DNA from: Bradyrhizobium paxllaeri
GTDB lineage: Bacteria > Pseudomonadota > Alphaproteobacteria > Rhizobiales > Xanthobacteraceae
Assembly: GCF_001693515.2 (NCBI RefSeq)
Contig: NZ_CP042968.1
Coordinates: 7,348,501 to 7,412,500, forward strand
DNA length: 64,000 bases
Direction of reading: 5' to 3'
Shown: one piece after another, positions 51,128 to 59,853 of the stretch
How the letters are laid out: each line of letters starts with the position of its first letter
Numbering within the stretch: position 1 is the first letter of the stretch
Position numbers and translations under genes: made by a program
Notes under the pieces: model-generated
The model's database searches: none
What the model saw: the letters and a program-made list of their open reading frames with translations, nothing else
Told to the model about the DNA's origin: nothing

Positions 51128-51231
51128 TATCCATCACGATCATGAGTAGGAGTTCCGGGCCTGCGCCAAGGCGCGTCTCCAGGTACGCGACTGCACGCCG
51201 GGCAACGGCGAAGGGTTAGCCAAACGCGCGC

Positions 51232-51606
51232 TCAGCCGTAGTAACGCCAGCGCGGCGGCGGACGGCGTGGCGGGCGCGTCATCAACAGCGCCAGCGCAAA
51301 TCCAATCCCGCCTGCGACCAACAGCGCGCCGAGCGGATTTTCCTGCACCGTTTTCGCCACCGCTTTCTGACCGCTGCGAACAGTGTCGCCGCTGTTCTCA
51401 TAAGCATCCTTGGCATAATTGACGGCAGCGTCAGTGGCGTCACGGGCGGCGTCCTTGGCCTGGCCGTAGAGATTCTGCACCGTGCCCGCCGCTTCACGCG
51501 CGCGGCCTTCGGCCTGCGTCTTGGCGTCGCCAGCCATGTCGCCCACCGTGCTTTCAACCTTACCTGCAAAATCCTTGGCCGAGCCGGCAATCCGATCCTT
51601 GTCCAT
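51232..51606 (-). CDS. CsbD-like stress protein with C-terminal membrane/glycine-zipper segment
   Basis: A 124 aa protein. The N-terminal CsbD-like part (MDKDRIAGSAKDFAGKVEST and GDAKTQAEGRAREAAGTVQN) is a repetitive hydrophilic helix as in general-stress proteins. It is followed by AKDAARDATDAAVNYAKDAY and a DUF883-like end, PLGALLVAGGIGFALALLM, which is a likely membrane anchor, then a basic proline-rich tail RPPRRPPPRWRYYG. It is probably induced by general stress (EcfG regulon in related bacteria), but I cannot point to an EcfG promoter here with confidence. Confidence 0.8.
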   Translation of the reverse strand: MDKDRIAGSAKDFAGKVESTVGDMAGDAKTQAEGRAREAAGTVQNLYGQAKDAARDATDAAVNYAKDAYENSGDTVRSGQKAVAKTVQENPLGALLVAGGIGFALALLMTRPPRRPPPRWRYYG

Positions 51607-51695
51607 CGCGGTTACTCCTGTTTTCAGAGGATGTAACCAGCAAGACCCGGTCGGGTTCCTGGCGCTCGAAACGCCCTTTACTCACAGCACCGGAC

Positions 51696-52430
51696 TCACA
51701 AAATCAGCCCGCCATCGACCACGATGGTCTGGCCGATGATGTAGGACGCAAGCGGCGAGGCCAGGAACAGCGCCGCGCCGGCCATGTCGGCCGGCGTGCC
51801 GAGCCGCTTCAGCGGTATCCGCTCCAGCGCGCCTTCGAGGCGTTTCGGATTGGCCGTTGTCGCCTTGGTCATCTTGGTGTCGACCAGACCCGGCGCGATG
51901 CCGTTGACGCGGATGCCGTTCTCGGCCCACGCCTCGCCGAGCGTGCGCGTCAGGCCCACCGCACCGGTCTTCGAGGCGTTATAGGCCGGGTTGCCCATGG
52001 TGGAGTGATAAGCGGCGGTGGAGCTGACGATGATCAGCGATCCCTTGCTCGCACTCAGCATCGTCTGAAATCTGGTCGCACACGCCATCAGGCTCATCAG
52101 GTTGACTTCCAGCACCTTGCGAAAACCATCCATCTCGAATTCGCCGCGACGGTAGATCACCGCGCCTTGCGCAAGGATCAGTACATCGAGTTGCGCGAAG
52201 GACGGCTGCAGCGATTCAATGGCCCGCGCGTCGCTGACGTCGAGCCGGAAATAGTCGAGCCCTTCGAGATGCGAGCCTTCGTCAGGCGAGTAGTCGGCAG
52301 CGCCGGCACGGGTGCCGCAGACGGCGACGCGAGCGCCCTTGGCGCGAAAAGCCTGCGCGATGCCGTTGCCGATACCGCTGGAGCCGCCGACCACCAGCAC
52401 CTGCTTGCCGCTGAAATCCAGTTCGTTCAT
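51696..52430 (-). CDS. SDR-family oxidoreductase
   Basis: A 244 aa classical short-chain dehydrogenase. ATG 52430 (MNELDFSGKQVLVVGGSSGI) is used in place of longer in-frame forms. Cofactor motif GGSSGIGNGIAQAF (GxxxGxG); the acidic/basic residue after beta-2 is CGTRAGA, suggesting NADP(H) preference. LILAQGAV replaces NNAG. Catalytic Ser-Tyr-Lys in IVSSTAAYHS and NPAYNASKTGAVGLT. The end FLASPLASYIIGQTIVVDGG is typical. It is divergent from the second SDR; the two may act in the same catabolic path with the TauD-like dioxygenase downstream. Confidence 0.88.
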   Translation of the reverse strand: MNELDFSGKQVLVVGGSSGIGNGIAQAFRAKGARVAVCGTRAGAADYSPDEGSHLEGLDYFRLDVSDARAIESLQPSFAQLDVLILAQGAVIYRRGEFEMDGFRKVLEVNLMSLMACATRFQTMLSASKGSLIIVSSTAAYHSTMGNPAYNASKTGAVGLTRTLGEAWAENGIRVNGIAPGLVDTKMTKATTANPKRLEGALERIPLKRLGTPADMAGAALFLASPLASYIIGQTIVVDGGLIL

Positions 52431-52540
52431 CCCCGCGCTCCTTTTCTTGCTTGTGCTTTGGCTTGGTTTGACCTGTCTGCGGATCGGTGCCAGCCTTGTC
52501 AATCCTGCAACGTGCCTCGCATCTCTGTCCGGATCGCATC

Positions 52541-53320
52541 ATGTCAGATTTCAAACAGCTCAGCCGCTCGGTCAAAGGCCTGACCGTTCTCGTCACCGGC
52601 GCCGCTAGCGGCATGGGCCGCGCCACGGCACTGGTGTTCGCGGCCGAGGGCGCCAATGTCGCCGTCACCGATCTCAATGCCGAGGCGACGCAGGCCGTCG
52701 CTAGCGAGATCGCGGCAACGGGCGGCGCGGCGAAAGCGTGGGCGCTCGATGTCGCCAATCCCGACGACATTACCAAGGTGGTCAACGGCGTGGCCGCGCA
52801 TTTCGGCTCGCTCGATATCGTGATCAACAATGCCGGCATCTCCGTGCGCCTGGCAATCGACGATGACGGTTATGAAGCCGCCTGGGACAGGGCGCTCGCC
52901 GTGATGCTGACCGCGCATCCCCGCATCATCCGCGCCGCGCTGCCGCATCTGCGCCGGTCGAAATGCCCGCGGATCGTCAACATCGCCTCCACCGAGGCGC
53001 TCGGCGCCACCGCGCTGCACAGCCCTTACTCCGCTGCGAAAGGCGGCGTCACCAGCCTGACCCGCTCGCTCGCCGTCGAGCTCGGCCGCGAGGGCATCAC
53101 CGTGAACTGCATCTGCCCGGGCCCGATCCGCACCGCGATCACCGAGCGGATTTCCGAGGAGCACAAGACGATCTACGCCAAGCGCCGCACCGCACTCGGC
53201 CGCTACGGCGATCCGGAGGAAGTGGCGCACATGACGCTGAGCCTGTGCCTGCCGGCCGCCTCGTTCCTGACCGGCGCGGTGATCCCGGTCGACGGCGGCC
53301 TGATGGCGCGAAACGCGTAG
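52541..53320 (+). CDS. SDR-family oxidoreductase
   Basis: A 259 aa classical short-chain dehydrogenase from ATG 52541 (MSDFKQLSRSVKGLTVLVTG). Cofactor motif GAASGMGRATALVFA with TDLNAEA implying NAD(H) preference; IVINNAGISV is the NNAG motif. Catalytic triad IVNIASTEAL (Ser), HSPYSAAKGGVTSLT (Tyr and Lys). PGPIRTAITERI and FLTGAVIPVDGGLMARNA close the family pattern. Followed 98 bases downstream by the TauD/TfdA dioxygenase on the same strand. Confidence 0.88.
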   Translation: MSDFKQLSRSVKGLTVLVTGAASGMGRATALVFAAEGANVAVTDLNAEATQAVASEIAATGGAAKAWALDVANPDDITKVVNGVAAHFGSLDIVINNAGISVRLAIDDDGYEAAWDRALAVMLTAHPRIIRAALPHLRRSKCPRIVNIASTEALGATALHSPYSAAKGGVTSLTRSLAVELGREGITVNCICPGPIRTAITERISEEHKTIYAKRRTALGRYGDPEEVAHMTLSLCLPAASFLTGAVIPVDGGLMARNA

Positions 53321-53418
53321 CGGGCATGCACCCGCAGCGTTGACTTGGACATTTCGGGGAGTAATTTTTCTCACAAACAGAGCGGGACAAGCCGCCCGCC
53401 GCATCCTGGAGAAACGCC

Positions 53419-54306
53419 ATGACGGTCACGATCCGGCAGCTTCATCCGCATTTTTTCGGCGAGGTTTCGGGCGTTGATTTGCGCAACCCCCTGACCCCAC
53501 AGGAAGCGGCCGACATCGAAGCCGGCATGGACAAATATGCCGTGCTGCTGTTCCGCAACCAGGACATCACGGACGAACAGCAACTGGCCTTTGCGCTGAA
53601 TTTCGGCCAGCGCGAGAAGGCGCGTGGCGGCACCGTGACCAAAAAGGAAGACTACCGGCTGACATCCGGGCTCAACGACGTCTCCAACCTCGGCAAGGAC
53701 GGCAAGCCGCTGCCGAAGGACCATCGCACCCATTTGTTCAACCTCGGCAACTGCCTGTGGCATTCCGACAGCTCGTTCCGCCCGATCCCGGCAAAATTTT
53801 CGCTGCTGTCGGCGCGGGTGGTAAACCCGAAGGGCGGCAACACCGAATTCGCCGACATGCGCGCGGCCTATGACGCGCTCGACGACGAGACCAAGGCCGA
53901 GATAGAGGACCTGATCTGCGAGCATTCGCTGATGTATTCGCGCGGCTCGCTCGGCTTCCTGGATTATTCCGACGAGGAAAAGGCGATGTTCAAGCCGGTG
54001 CTGCAGCGGCTGGTGCGGACGCACCCGGTGCATCGCCGCAAGTCGCTGTATCTGTCATCGCATGCGGGCGCGATAATGGGCATGAGCATGCCCGAAGCGC
54101 GGCTGTTGCTGCGCGATCTGACCGAGCACGCCACGCAGCCGGAATTCGTCCACATCCACAAATGGACCGTGCATGACCTCGTGATGTGGGACAACCGCCA
54201 GACCATGCACCGCGTGCGCCGCTACGACCAGTCGCAGCCGCGCGACATGCGCCGCGCTACCGTGGCCGGCACCGAGCCGACGGTGCAGCAGCAGGCGGCG
54301 GAGTAA
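53419..54306 (+). CDS. TauD/TfdA-family 2-oxoglutarate-dependent dioxygenase
   Basis: A 295 aa non-haem Fe(II) dioxygenase. Iron ligands HxD in NCLWHSDSSFRPIPA (about residues 112-126) and the distal His in WDNRQTMHRVRRYDQ. The 2-oxoglutarate Arg is probably in DMRRATVAG near the C-terminus. GGNTEFADMRAAYDAL and the N-terminal MTVTIRQLHPHFFGEVSGVD are characteristic of the TfdA/alpha-ketoglutarate group. Substrates in the family include taurine, 2,4-D-type phenoxyacids and other carboxylates. The adjacent SDR genes make a small catabolic cluster plausible. Aromatic-acid side-chain cleavage is one option. Confidence 0.9.
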   Translation: MTVTIRQLHPHFFGEVSGVDLRNPLTPQEAADIEAGMDKYAVLLFRNQDITDEQQLAFALNFGQREKARGGTVTKKEDYRLTSGLNDVSNLGKDGKPLPKDHRTHLFNLGNCLWHSDSSFRPIPAKFSLLSARVVNPKGGNTEFADMRAAYDALDDETKAEIEDLICEHSLMYSRGSLGFLDYSDEEKAMFKPVLQRLVRTHPVHRRKSLYLSSHAGAIMGMSMPEARLLLRDLTEHATQPEFVHIHKWTVHDLVMWDNRQTMHRVRRYDQSQPRDMRRATVAGTEPTVQQQAAE

Positions 54307-54318
54307 GTAGCCGCAGCC

Positions 54319-54411
54319 GTAGGGTGGGCAAAGGCGCACTTGCGCCGTGCCCACCATCTCTCAACGACCGTTGCTCTGAATGGTGGGCACGCTTCGCTTT
54401 GCCCACCCTAC
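54319..54411. repeat. Palindromic repeat between dioxygenase and yqgE
   Basis: Arms gtagggtgggcaaaggcgca and cgcttcgctttgcccaccctac, with inner ggtgggcac/gtgcccacc also complementary. It lies between convergent genes (TauD-like and YqgE), with no T-run. This is a further family of small dispersed palindromes. It has no coding potential. Confidence 0.7.
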
Positions 54412-54420
54412 AAATCGGAT

Positions 54421-55071
54421 CTACGCGTGCCCGGCTTCGTTCGACAGCATGCCGGGATCGATGCCAATCTTGCGCAGCGCGCGCTGGTATTTTTCTTCGA
54501 CGTCATCGCCGAAGATCAAATCCGGGTCGGCGTCGCAATGCAGCCAGCCATTGTGCTGGATCTCGTTCTCGAGCTGCCCCGGCGCCCAGCCGGCATAGCC
54601 CAGCGCCAGGATAGCATGCTTCGGCCCGGTGCCCTTGGCGATGGCCTTGAGGATGTCCACCGTGGCGGTCAGGCAAATGCCGTCGTCGATGTTGAGTGTC
54701 GCATCCTTGATGAAGAAATCGCTCGAATGCAGCACGAAGCCGCGGCCGGTATCGACCGGGCCACCCTTCAGCACCTGCATGGTCTCGGCGTTCTCCGGCA
54801 GCTTGATCTGGTCGGCACTTTCGATGATGTCGAGCTGCACCAACAGACCGGGAAAATCGATGCTGCCGGCCGGACGGTTGACGATGATCCCCATCGCCCC
54901 TTCCGACGAATGCGCGCACATATAGATGACGGAGCGCTCGAAGCGCGGATCGCCCATGACCGGCATGGCAATCAACAGCCGGCCGTCCAGGTAGCCGTCG
55001 CTGGGCGAATGATCGCCAAAGGCGGCGGCTTTGCGGCGGACAGGCTTCGATGTCTTGCCTTCAGGGCTCAT
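54421..55071 (-). CDS. YqgE/AlgH family protein
   Basis: A 216 aa member of the conserved UPF0301 (YqgE/AlgH) family. ATG 55071 ([18 protein letters not shown]) is used; a TTG two codons earlier is also open. Key features: [41 protein letters not shown] core split across the first 70 residues, [17 protein letters not shown], and [22 protein letters not shown] with the conserved GYAGWxxxQLE. Function is unclear; in Pseudomonas the AlgH homologue was linked to alginate and quorum regulation. Divergent from the DsbD-N gene. Confidence 0.9.
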   Translation of the reverse strand: MSPEGKTSKPVRRKAAAFGDHSPSDGYLDGRLLIAMPVMGDPRFERSVIYMCAHSSEGAMGIIVNRPAGSIDFPGLLVQLDIIESADQIKLPENAETMQVLKGGPVDTGRGFVLHSSDFFIKDATLNIDDGICLTATVDILKAIAKGTGPKHAILALGYAGWAPGQLENEIQHNGWLHCDADPDLIFGDDVEEKYQRALRKIGIDPGMLSNEAGHA

Positions 55072-55208
55072 CCGCAAAGGCCTTTCTCTTGCTGGCTCAT
55101 ATCCTGATATCGGGTACGGTTTCTGTCAATCAAGCTTCCGGCACCATCGGGCGTCCGATCACACGCAATTCAATGGTTTGCCTCGAAACTTGCCTGTAAA
55201 GACGTGCC

Positions 55209-56045
55209 ATGAGCGTCATAGTTCCCTTGCGCGCCGCACTCGGCGTCGCCGCGTTATATGTCGCGTGTGCGACGTCGGAGGTTCGCGCCGAGGATGCCTC
55301 GCCATGGCAACGCGACACGCATTCCGCGGTGCGGCTGCTGGCGGGTTCGCGCAGCGGTACGGTGCTGCTCGGCGGCGTTGCAATCCAGTTGCAGCCGGGA
55401 TGGAAGACCTATTGGCGGACACCCGGCGATTCTGGCGTACCTCCCCGCTTCGACTTCTCCAAGTCAGATAATGTCGAAGCCGTGACCGTGCTGTGGCCGG
55501 CGCCGATGAAATTTGACGACGGCGCAGGCGGCACCGCGCTGGGATACAAGCAGCAGGTCGTGCTGCCGCTGCGGATCGTCGCCAAGAATGCCGACAAGCC
55601 GGTGACGCTGCGGGCCCATATCAGCTACGCGGTCTGCGACAAGATCTGCATTCCCGTCGACGCCCAGGCCGAACTCGCATTTTCCAGCGTGGCAAGCACC
55701 GAGGACGGCAATCTGTCCGATGCGCTCAATACCGTGCCGAAGCCCGCCAATATCGGCGACTCCAATCCGCTGACCATCCGCGACATCAAACGCGAGGGAA
55801 AGAACAACGTGCTGGTCGACGTGACCGCGCCCGAGGCCAAGGAGGTCAGCCTGTTCGTCGAGGGGCCGACGCCCGACTGGGCGCTTCCGGTTCCAAAGCT
55901 CGTTGACAACAGCCCGCCCGGCGTCAAGCGCTTTGCCTTCGAACTTGACGGCCTGCCGCCCGGCGCCACCCCGGAAGGCGCCGCGCTGAAGCTGACGCTG
56001 GTCGGCGGCGACCGGGCTTACGAATTCAATGTCAGTTTGAATTGA
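55209..56045 (+). CDS. DsbD N-terminal-domain protein (ScsB/DsbD alpha-like)
   Basis: A 278 aa periplasmic protein. Signal peptide about residues 1-27 (ALGVAALYVACATSEVRA). The mature part matches the N-terminal (alpha-like, immunoglobulin-type) region of DsbD/ScsB: LLGGVAIQLQPGWKTYWRTPG, FDFSKSDNVEAVTVLWPAP, and a CxxxC pair in ISYAVCDKICIPVDA (about residues 141-145). The transmembrane beta domain and thioredoxin-like gamma domain of full DsbD are absent, with no partner gene downstream. It could accept electrons from a separate CcdA/DsbD core encoded elsewhere (inference). Followed by a repeat. Confidence 0.85.
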   Translation: MSVIVPLRAALGVAALYVACATSEVRAEDASPWQRDTHSAVRLLAGSRSGTVLLGGVAIQLQPGWKTYWRTPGDSGVPPRFDFSKSDNVEAVTVLWPAPMKFDDGAGGTALGYKQQVVLPLRIVAKNADKPVTLRAHISYAVCDKICIPVDAQAELAFSSVASTEDGNLSDALNTVPKPANIGDSNPLTIRDIKREGKNNVLVDVTAPEAKEVSLFVEGPTPDWALPVPKLVDNSPPGVKRFAFELDGLPPGATPEGAALKLTLVGGDRAYEFNVSLN

Positions 56046-56053
56046 CCCGAAGG

Positions 56054-56152
56054 GTCATTCCGGGGCGCACGAAGTGCGAACTATGGTGCGCAATTGCGCA
56101 CCTGAGAATCTCGAGATTCCGGGTTCGATGCTGCGCATCGCCCCGGAATGAC
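56054..56152. repeat. Palindromic repeat of the attccgggg family, variant
   Basis: Begins gtcattccggggcgcacgaa and ends tgcgcatcgccccggaatgac, with the shared core gagaatctcgagattccggg. An extra module (actatggtgcgcaattgcgca) distinguishes it from the 80-bp copies. The reverse complement of 61713-61808 carries the same module, so these two are a sub-family present in opposite orientations. Confidence 0.85.
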
Positions 56153-56257
56153 GAGTGCAAAGACAGCCCACCCAACCGAATCTTAACGAATGGTTGATAC
56201 ATCCGGCCATCGCCGCCACCTCGCGGCGCGTTTCGGGGATGCACCCTTGTGGCCGTA

Positions 56258-57616
56258 ATGGATACGCAATCCGCAACCGCTCCGCCAGCCGGCCTGATCG
56301 CGCGCCTGCGCGCGCTGCTCGGCGGCTCCCATGAGGCCTCCGTCACAAAGCGGCTCGCCGGCACCATCTTCATCATCCGCGTGCTCAGTGCCGCCCTCGC
56401 CTATTTCTCGCAGATCCTGCTGGCGCGCTGGATGGGCGGCTCGGATTACGGTGTCTATGTTTATGTCTGGACCTGGGTGCTGCTGCTCGGCAGCATGATG
56501 GATTTCGGCATTTCGGCATCCGCGCAGAAGATCATTCCGGAATATCGTACCCGCGGCGAGCATGCGCTGCTGCGCGGTTTTCTCTCCGGCAGCCGCTGGA
56601 TGACGTTCATCGTTTCCTCGATCATCTCGCTGCTGCTGGCCGGCGTGGTGAAAGGATTGTCGCCGTGGATCGACGCCAACGCGATCGTTCCGCTTTATGT
56701 CGGCTGCCTGACGTTGCCGGCGTTCGTCGTCGCCAACACCCAGGACGGCATCGCCCGTTCGCATGACTGGATGCGGCTCGGCCTGATGCCGCAATTCATC
56801 GTGCGGCAATCGCTGATCATCGGCTTGACCGCCGGCGCCGTCGTGCTCGGCTTCAATCTCGGCGCCACCGCCGCGATGCTGGCGAGCGCCGCGGCGGTAT
56901 GGATCGCGATGATCGGCCAGATGATCGTGCTGAACCGCAAGCTCGGCAACCATGTCGAGCCCGGCGCGAGGGCCTATGATTTCCGCGGCTGGCTCGCCAT
57001 CTCGCTGCCGATCCTGATGGTCGAGAGTTTTTACCTGCTGCTCTCCTACACCGACGTGCTGGTGCTGCAGCAATTCCGCTCCTCGGAAGAGGTCGGCGTC
57101 TACTTCGCCGTGATAAAGACGCTGGCGCTGGTCTCCTTCATTCACTATGCGATGGCGGCAACGACGGCGCATCGCTTTGCCGAATATCACGCGCAGGGCG
57201 ACAAGGAGCGGCTGTCAGCCTATGTGGCGCACGCGATCCAGTGGACGTTCTGGCCGTCGCTCGCCGCCACCATCGCGCTATTGGCACTCGGCAAGCCGCT
57301 GCTGTGGCTGTTCGGTCCGCAATTCGTGGTCGGCTACGACATCATGTTCATTGCTGCGGTTGGACTTCTGGTGCGCGCCGCGATCGGCCCGGTCGAGCGG
57401 CTGCTCAATATGCTCGGCCACCAGCACATCTGCGCACTGGCCTATGCGCTGGCCTTTGTGATGAACCTCGCGCTCTGCGTGTTGCTGGTGCCACGTTTCG
57501 GCGGCCACGGTGCGGCGGCTGCGACCTCGATCTCGCTGGCGTTCGAAACCGTGCTTCTGTTCTGGATCGTGCGCCGGCGGCTCGGGCTGCACGTATTGGC
57601 GTTCGGGAAGCGTTGA
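56258..57616 (+). CDS. Polysaccharide flippase-like (Wzx/MATE superfamily) membrane protein
   Basis: A 452 aa polytopic protein with about 12-14 helices. ATG 56258 (MDTQSATAPPAGLIARLRAL) is preferred over a GTG three codons earlier. The first helices with ILLARWMGGSDYGVYVYVWTWVLLLG and ASAQKIIPEYRTRGE are typical of Wzx/RfbX-like O-unit flippases, which move lipid-linked sugar units across the inner membrane. LLSYTDVLVLQQFRSSEEVGVYFA lies in helix 7. No glycosyltransferase or polymerase gene is nearby, so its polysaccharide cannot be named. Confidence 0.85.
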   Translation: MDTQSATAPPAGLIARLRALLGGSHEASVTKRLAGTIFIIRVLSAALAYFSQILLARWMGGSDYGVYVYVWTWVLLLGSMMDFGISASAQKIIPEYRTRGEHALLRGFLSGSRWMTFIVSSIISLLLAGVVKGLSPWIDANAIVPLYVGCLTLPAFVVANTQDGIARSHDWMRLGLMPQFIVRQSLIIGLTAGAVVLGFNLGATAAMLASAAAVWIAMIGQMIVLNRKLGNHVEPGARAYDFRGWLAISLPILMVESFYLLLSYTDVLVLQQFRSSEEVGVYFAVIKTLALVSFIHYAMAATTAHRFAEYHAQGDKERLSAYVAHAIQWTFWPSLAATIALLALGKPLLWLFGPQFVVGYDIMFIAAVGLLVRAAIGPVERLLNMLGHQHICALAYALAFVMNLALCVLLVPRFGGHGAAAATSISLAFETVLLFWIVRRRLGLHVLAFGKR

Positions 57617-57672
57617 TCCTGGAGCCCACTGGAGCGGTTGGAAGACAGCCGCCTGCATGATATATTCTTCCC

Positions 57673-57909
57673 ATGACTGCAACCGATCTGAAGAATTTGC
57701 TGGAGCGCGTTCAAACTTGGCCTGAAGAGGCGCAGGACGAGCTCGTTGCAATCGCAAACCAGATCGAGAATGAGTTGCAAGGGCAGGACTATCAGGCGAC
57801 CCAGGAAGAACTGCGGATCATCGACGCAGCGATCGCCTCGATCGATGCCGGTGAGGCCGCCACCGAAGGTGAGATCGCGGCGGCATTTGCAAAATTTCGC
57901 CGGGCATGA
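57673..57909 (+). CDS. Probable type II antitoxin (ParD/RelB-like)
   Basis: A 78 aa acidic protein (TDLKNLLERVQTWPEEAQDE, then EELRIIDAAIASIDAGEAAT and EIAAAFAKFRRA). This is the usual layout for antitoxins cognate to ParE/RelE toxins: an N-terminal DNA-binding or dimerisation part and a C-terminal acidic toxin-binding tail. Its stop overlaps the ATG of the next frame (57906), as in such operons. The toxin frame is decayed, so the antitoxin is probably an orphan. A start at ATG 57673 follows a short gap after the flippase. Confidence 0.75.
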   Translation: MTATDLKNLLERVQTWPEEAQDELVAIANQIENELQGQDYQATQEELRIIDAAIASIDAGEAATEGEIAAAFAKFRRA

Positions 57910-58139
57910 AGCTCGTCTATTCGAGACGAGCGCTCGCTGATCTCGACGAAATCTATCCGACACACGTCGCGACGGCCTGTGAACACGATCGGCTAGTCGG
58001 GTTCCGCCTGATCCCCAGCACCCTCGGCGATGGCAGAACATCGGTATCGCCCTGCACCGGCAATTTGGGGAAAATAACCACCGGATTCCGATGCGCGCAT
58101 GAAATATTCTTATTTCACCCCGTCCCCTGCCATCGATAG
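57906..58139 (+). pseudogene. Truncated ParE/RelE-type toxin remnant
   Basis: Begins MKLVYSRRALADLDEIY, the standard start of a ParE-family toxin. After about 17 codons the sequence (PTHVATACEHDRLVGFRLIP) no longer fits the family, and the conserved later strands (the RVLDD/ILHIRH-like end) are missing. Either a deletion or replacement removed the catalytic part. The start overlaps the antitoxin stop, so it was originally a coupled pair. Confidence 0.65.
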
Positions 58140-58198
58140 GACGTTTATCCCCCGCGTTGATATATGTTCGCACATGCGAATGGAACTTGCGCCCGGAA

Positions 58199-59029
58199 AT
58201 GATTGACCCACTCTACGTTGCCTCGGGATTCGGCGTCGGCCTGCTGGTCGGGATGACCGGCGTCGGCGGCGGCTCGCTGATGACGCCGCTGCTGATCCTG
58301 CTGTTCGGCGTCCACCCGTCGACGGCCGTTGGCACCGATCTGCTATACGCCGCGGCGACCAAGACCGGCGGCAGCCTGGTGCATGGCCTTGCCCGCAGCG
58401 TTCACTGGCCGGCCGTGATCCGCCTCGCCAGCGGCAGCATCCCGGCAAGCATGGTGACATTGCTGGTCCTGTGGCAGCTCGACCTCAATGGGGAATCTGC
58501 TCGCAGCCTGGTCAATCTGGTGCTGTGCTTTGCGCTTGTCCTCACCGCGACATCGCTGATCTTCCGCAAGGCGATCATGGATCGATACCGCCGGCGCATG
58601 GAGCTGCTCGACGACGTGACGACCGCCCGCGCGACCGTGGTGGTCGGCGTTGCGCTCGGCGTGCTGGTGTCGATTTCGTCCGTAGGCGCCGGCGCAGTCG
58701 GTGTCACCGCGCTCCTGTTGCTCTATCCGCGCCTGCCGATGGCAAACATCGTCGGCTCCGACATCGCGCACGCCGTACCGCTGACGCTGGTCGCCGGCAT
58801 CGGCCACTGGGCGCTTGGGTCGGTCGATTGGGCGCTGATGGGTGTGCTGCTGATAGGCTCCCTGCCCGGCATCGTGATCGGCAGCTACTGTGCAGTCCGC
58901 GTGCCGGAGACGGTGCTGCGACTGGTGCTGGCCTCGGTTCTGATTCTGGTCGCCAGCAAGCTTGCCTTCAACGAGCTGCATTTTTCGCGGGAGAGTATTG
59001 CAGCCGTGACCGGGAGCACCGCCCATTAG
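58199..59029 (+). CDS. TauE/SafE-family sulfite/sulfonate exporter-like permease
   Basis: A 276 aa membrane protein with about eight helices. ATG 58199 (MIDPLYVASGFGVGLLVGMT) starts the first of two homologous halves. Family hallmarks: GLLVGMTGVGGGSLMTPLL in half one, SISSVGAGAVGVTALLL in half two, with VGTDLLYAAATKTGGSL and VGSDIAHAVPLTLVAGIGH. Members transport sulfite, sulfoacetate or related anions, or serve in resistance to sulfur stress. It is not adjacent to the sulfur operon at 19-24 kb. No regulator is nearby; the exact anion is unknown. Confidence 0.88.
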   Translation: MIDPLYVASGFGVGLLVGMTGVGGGSLMTPLLILLFGVHPSTAVGTDLLYAAATKTGGSLVHGLARSVHWPAVIRLASGSIPASMVTLLVLWQLDLNGESARSLVNLVLCFALVLTATSLIFRKAIMDRYRRRMELLDDVTTARATVVVGVALGVLVSISSVGAGAVGVTALLLLYPRLPMANIVGSDIAHAVPLTLVAGIGHWALGSVDWALMGVLLIGSLPGIVIGSYCAVRVPETVLRLVLASVLILVASKLAFNELHFSRESIAAVTGSTAH

Positions 59030-59059
59030 GCGCTAGGCGCTCCCGGGCCGTTGCATCCC

Positions 59060-59848
59060 CTACTCCGCGGTCCAGCCGCCGTCGATCGACAAATTGGCGC
59101 CGGTGATCTGGGCGGCATCGTCGCCGCACAGGAACAGCGCCAGTGCTGCGACCTGCTCTGATGTCACGAACTCCTTGGTCGGCTGCGCGTCAAGGAGCAC
59201 GTCCTTGATGACCTGCTCCTTGGTCATGTTGCGCGCTTTCATGGTTTCGGGGATCTGGTGCTCGACCAGCGGTGTCCAGACATAACCCGGGCTGATGCAG
59301 TTGCAGGTGATCTTGAAGGTCGCAAGCTCCAGCGCCACCGTTTTTGTCAGCCCGGCGATGCCATGTTTGGCCGAGACATAGGCCGACTTGAAAGGCGAAG
59401 CCACCAGCGAATGCGCTGACGCCGTGTTGATGATGCGGCCCCAGCCGCGCTTCTTCATGCCCGGCACGGCGGCGCGAATGGCATGAAATGCCGATGAAAG
59501 ATTGATTGCAATGATCGCGTCCCATTTCTCGATCGGAAACTCCTCGATCGGGGCGACGAACTGGATACCGGCGTTGTTGACCAGAATATCGACCGAGCCG
59601 AAAGTCTTCTCGCCGAGCGCGATCATTTCGGCGATCTCGGCCGGCTTGGTCATGTCGGCGGGCGAATGCACGGCGCGGACCTTGAAGTCGGTCTCGATGC
59701 CGGAGCGCTCCCGCTCGATATCGGCCGGCACGCCCATGCCGTTGAGCACGACATTGGCGCCGGCACCGGCGAAAGCGCGCGCGTAAGCCAGTCCAATGCC
59801 GCTGGTCGAACCGGTCACGACAGCAGTCTTGCCCTTTAATATACCCAT
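59060..59848 (-). CDS. bdhA: 3-hydroxybutyrate dehydrogenase (SDR family)
   Basis: A 262 aa NAD-dependent enzyme converting D-3-hydroxybutyrate to acetoacetate in polyhydroxybutyrate or ketone-body use. ATG 59848 is supported by aggag eight bases upstream; a GTG at 59857 overlaps the Shine-Dalgarno and the previous stop. Cofactor motif GSTSGIGLAYARAFA, NNAGIQFVAPIE, active site IINTASAHSLVAS and SAYVSAKHGIAGLTKT. PGYVWTPLVEHQIP and QPTKEFVTSEQVA are characteristic of the BdhA subfamily. It follows the patatin gene directly, so the two form an operon. Confidence 0.92.
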   Translation of the reverse strand: MGILKGKTAVVTGSTSGIGLAYARAFAGAGANVVLNGMGVPADIERERSGIETDFKVRAVHSPADMTKPAEIAEMIALGEKTFGSVDILVNNAGIQFVAPIEEFPIEKWDAIIAINLSSAFHAIRAAVPGMKKRGWGRIINTASAHSLVASPFKSAYVSAKHGIAGLTKTVALELATFKITCNCISPGYVWTPLVEHQIPETMKARNMTKEQVIKDVLLDAQPTKEFVTSEQVAALALFLCGDDAAQITGANLSIDGGWTAE

Positions 59849-59853
59849 TGCAT

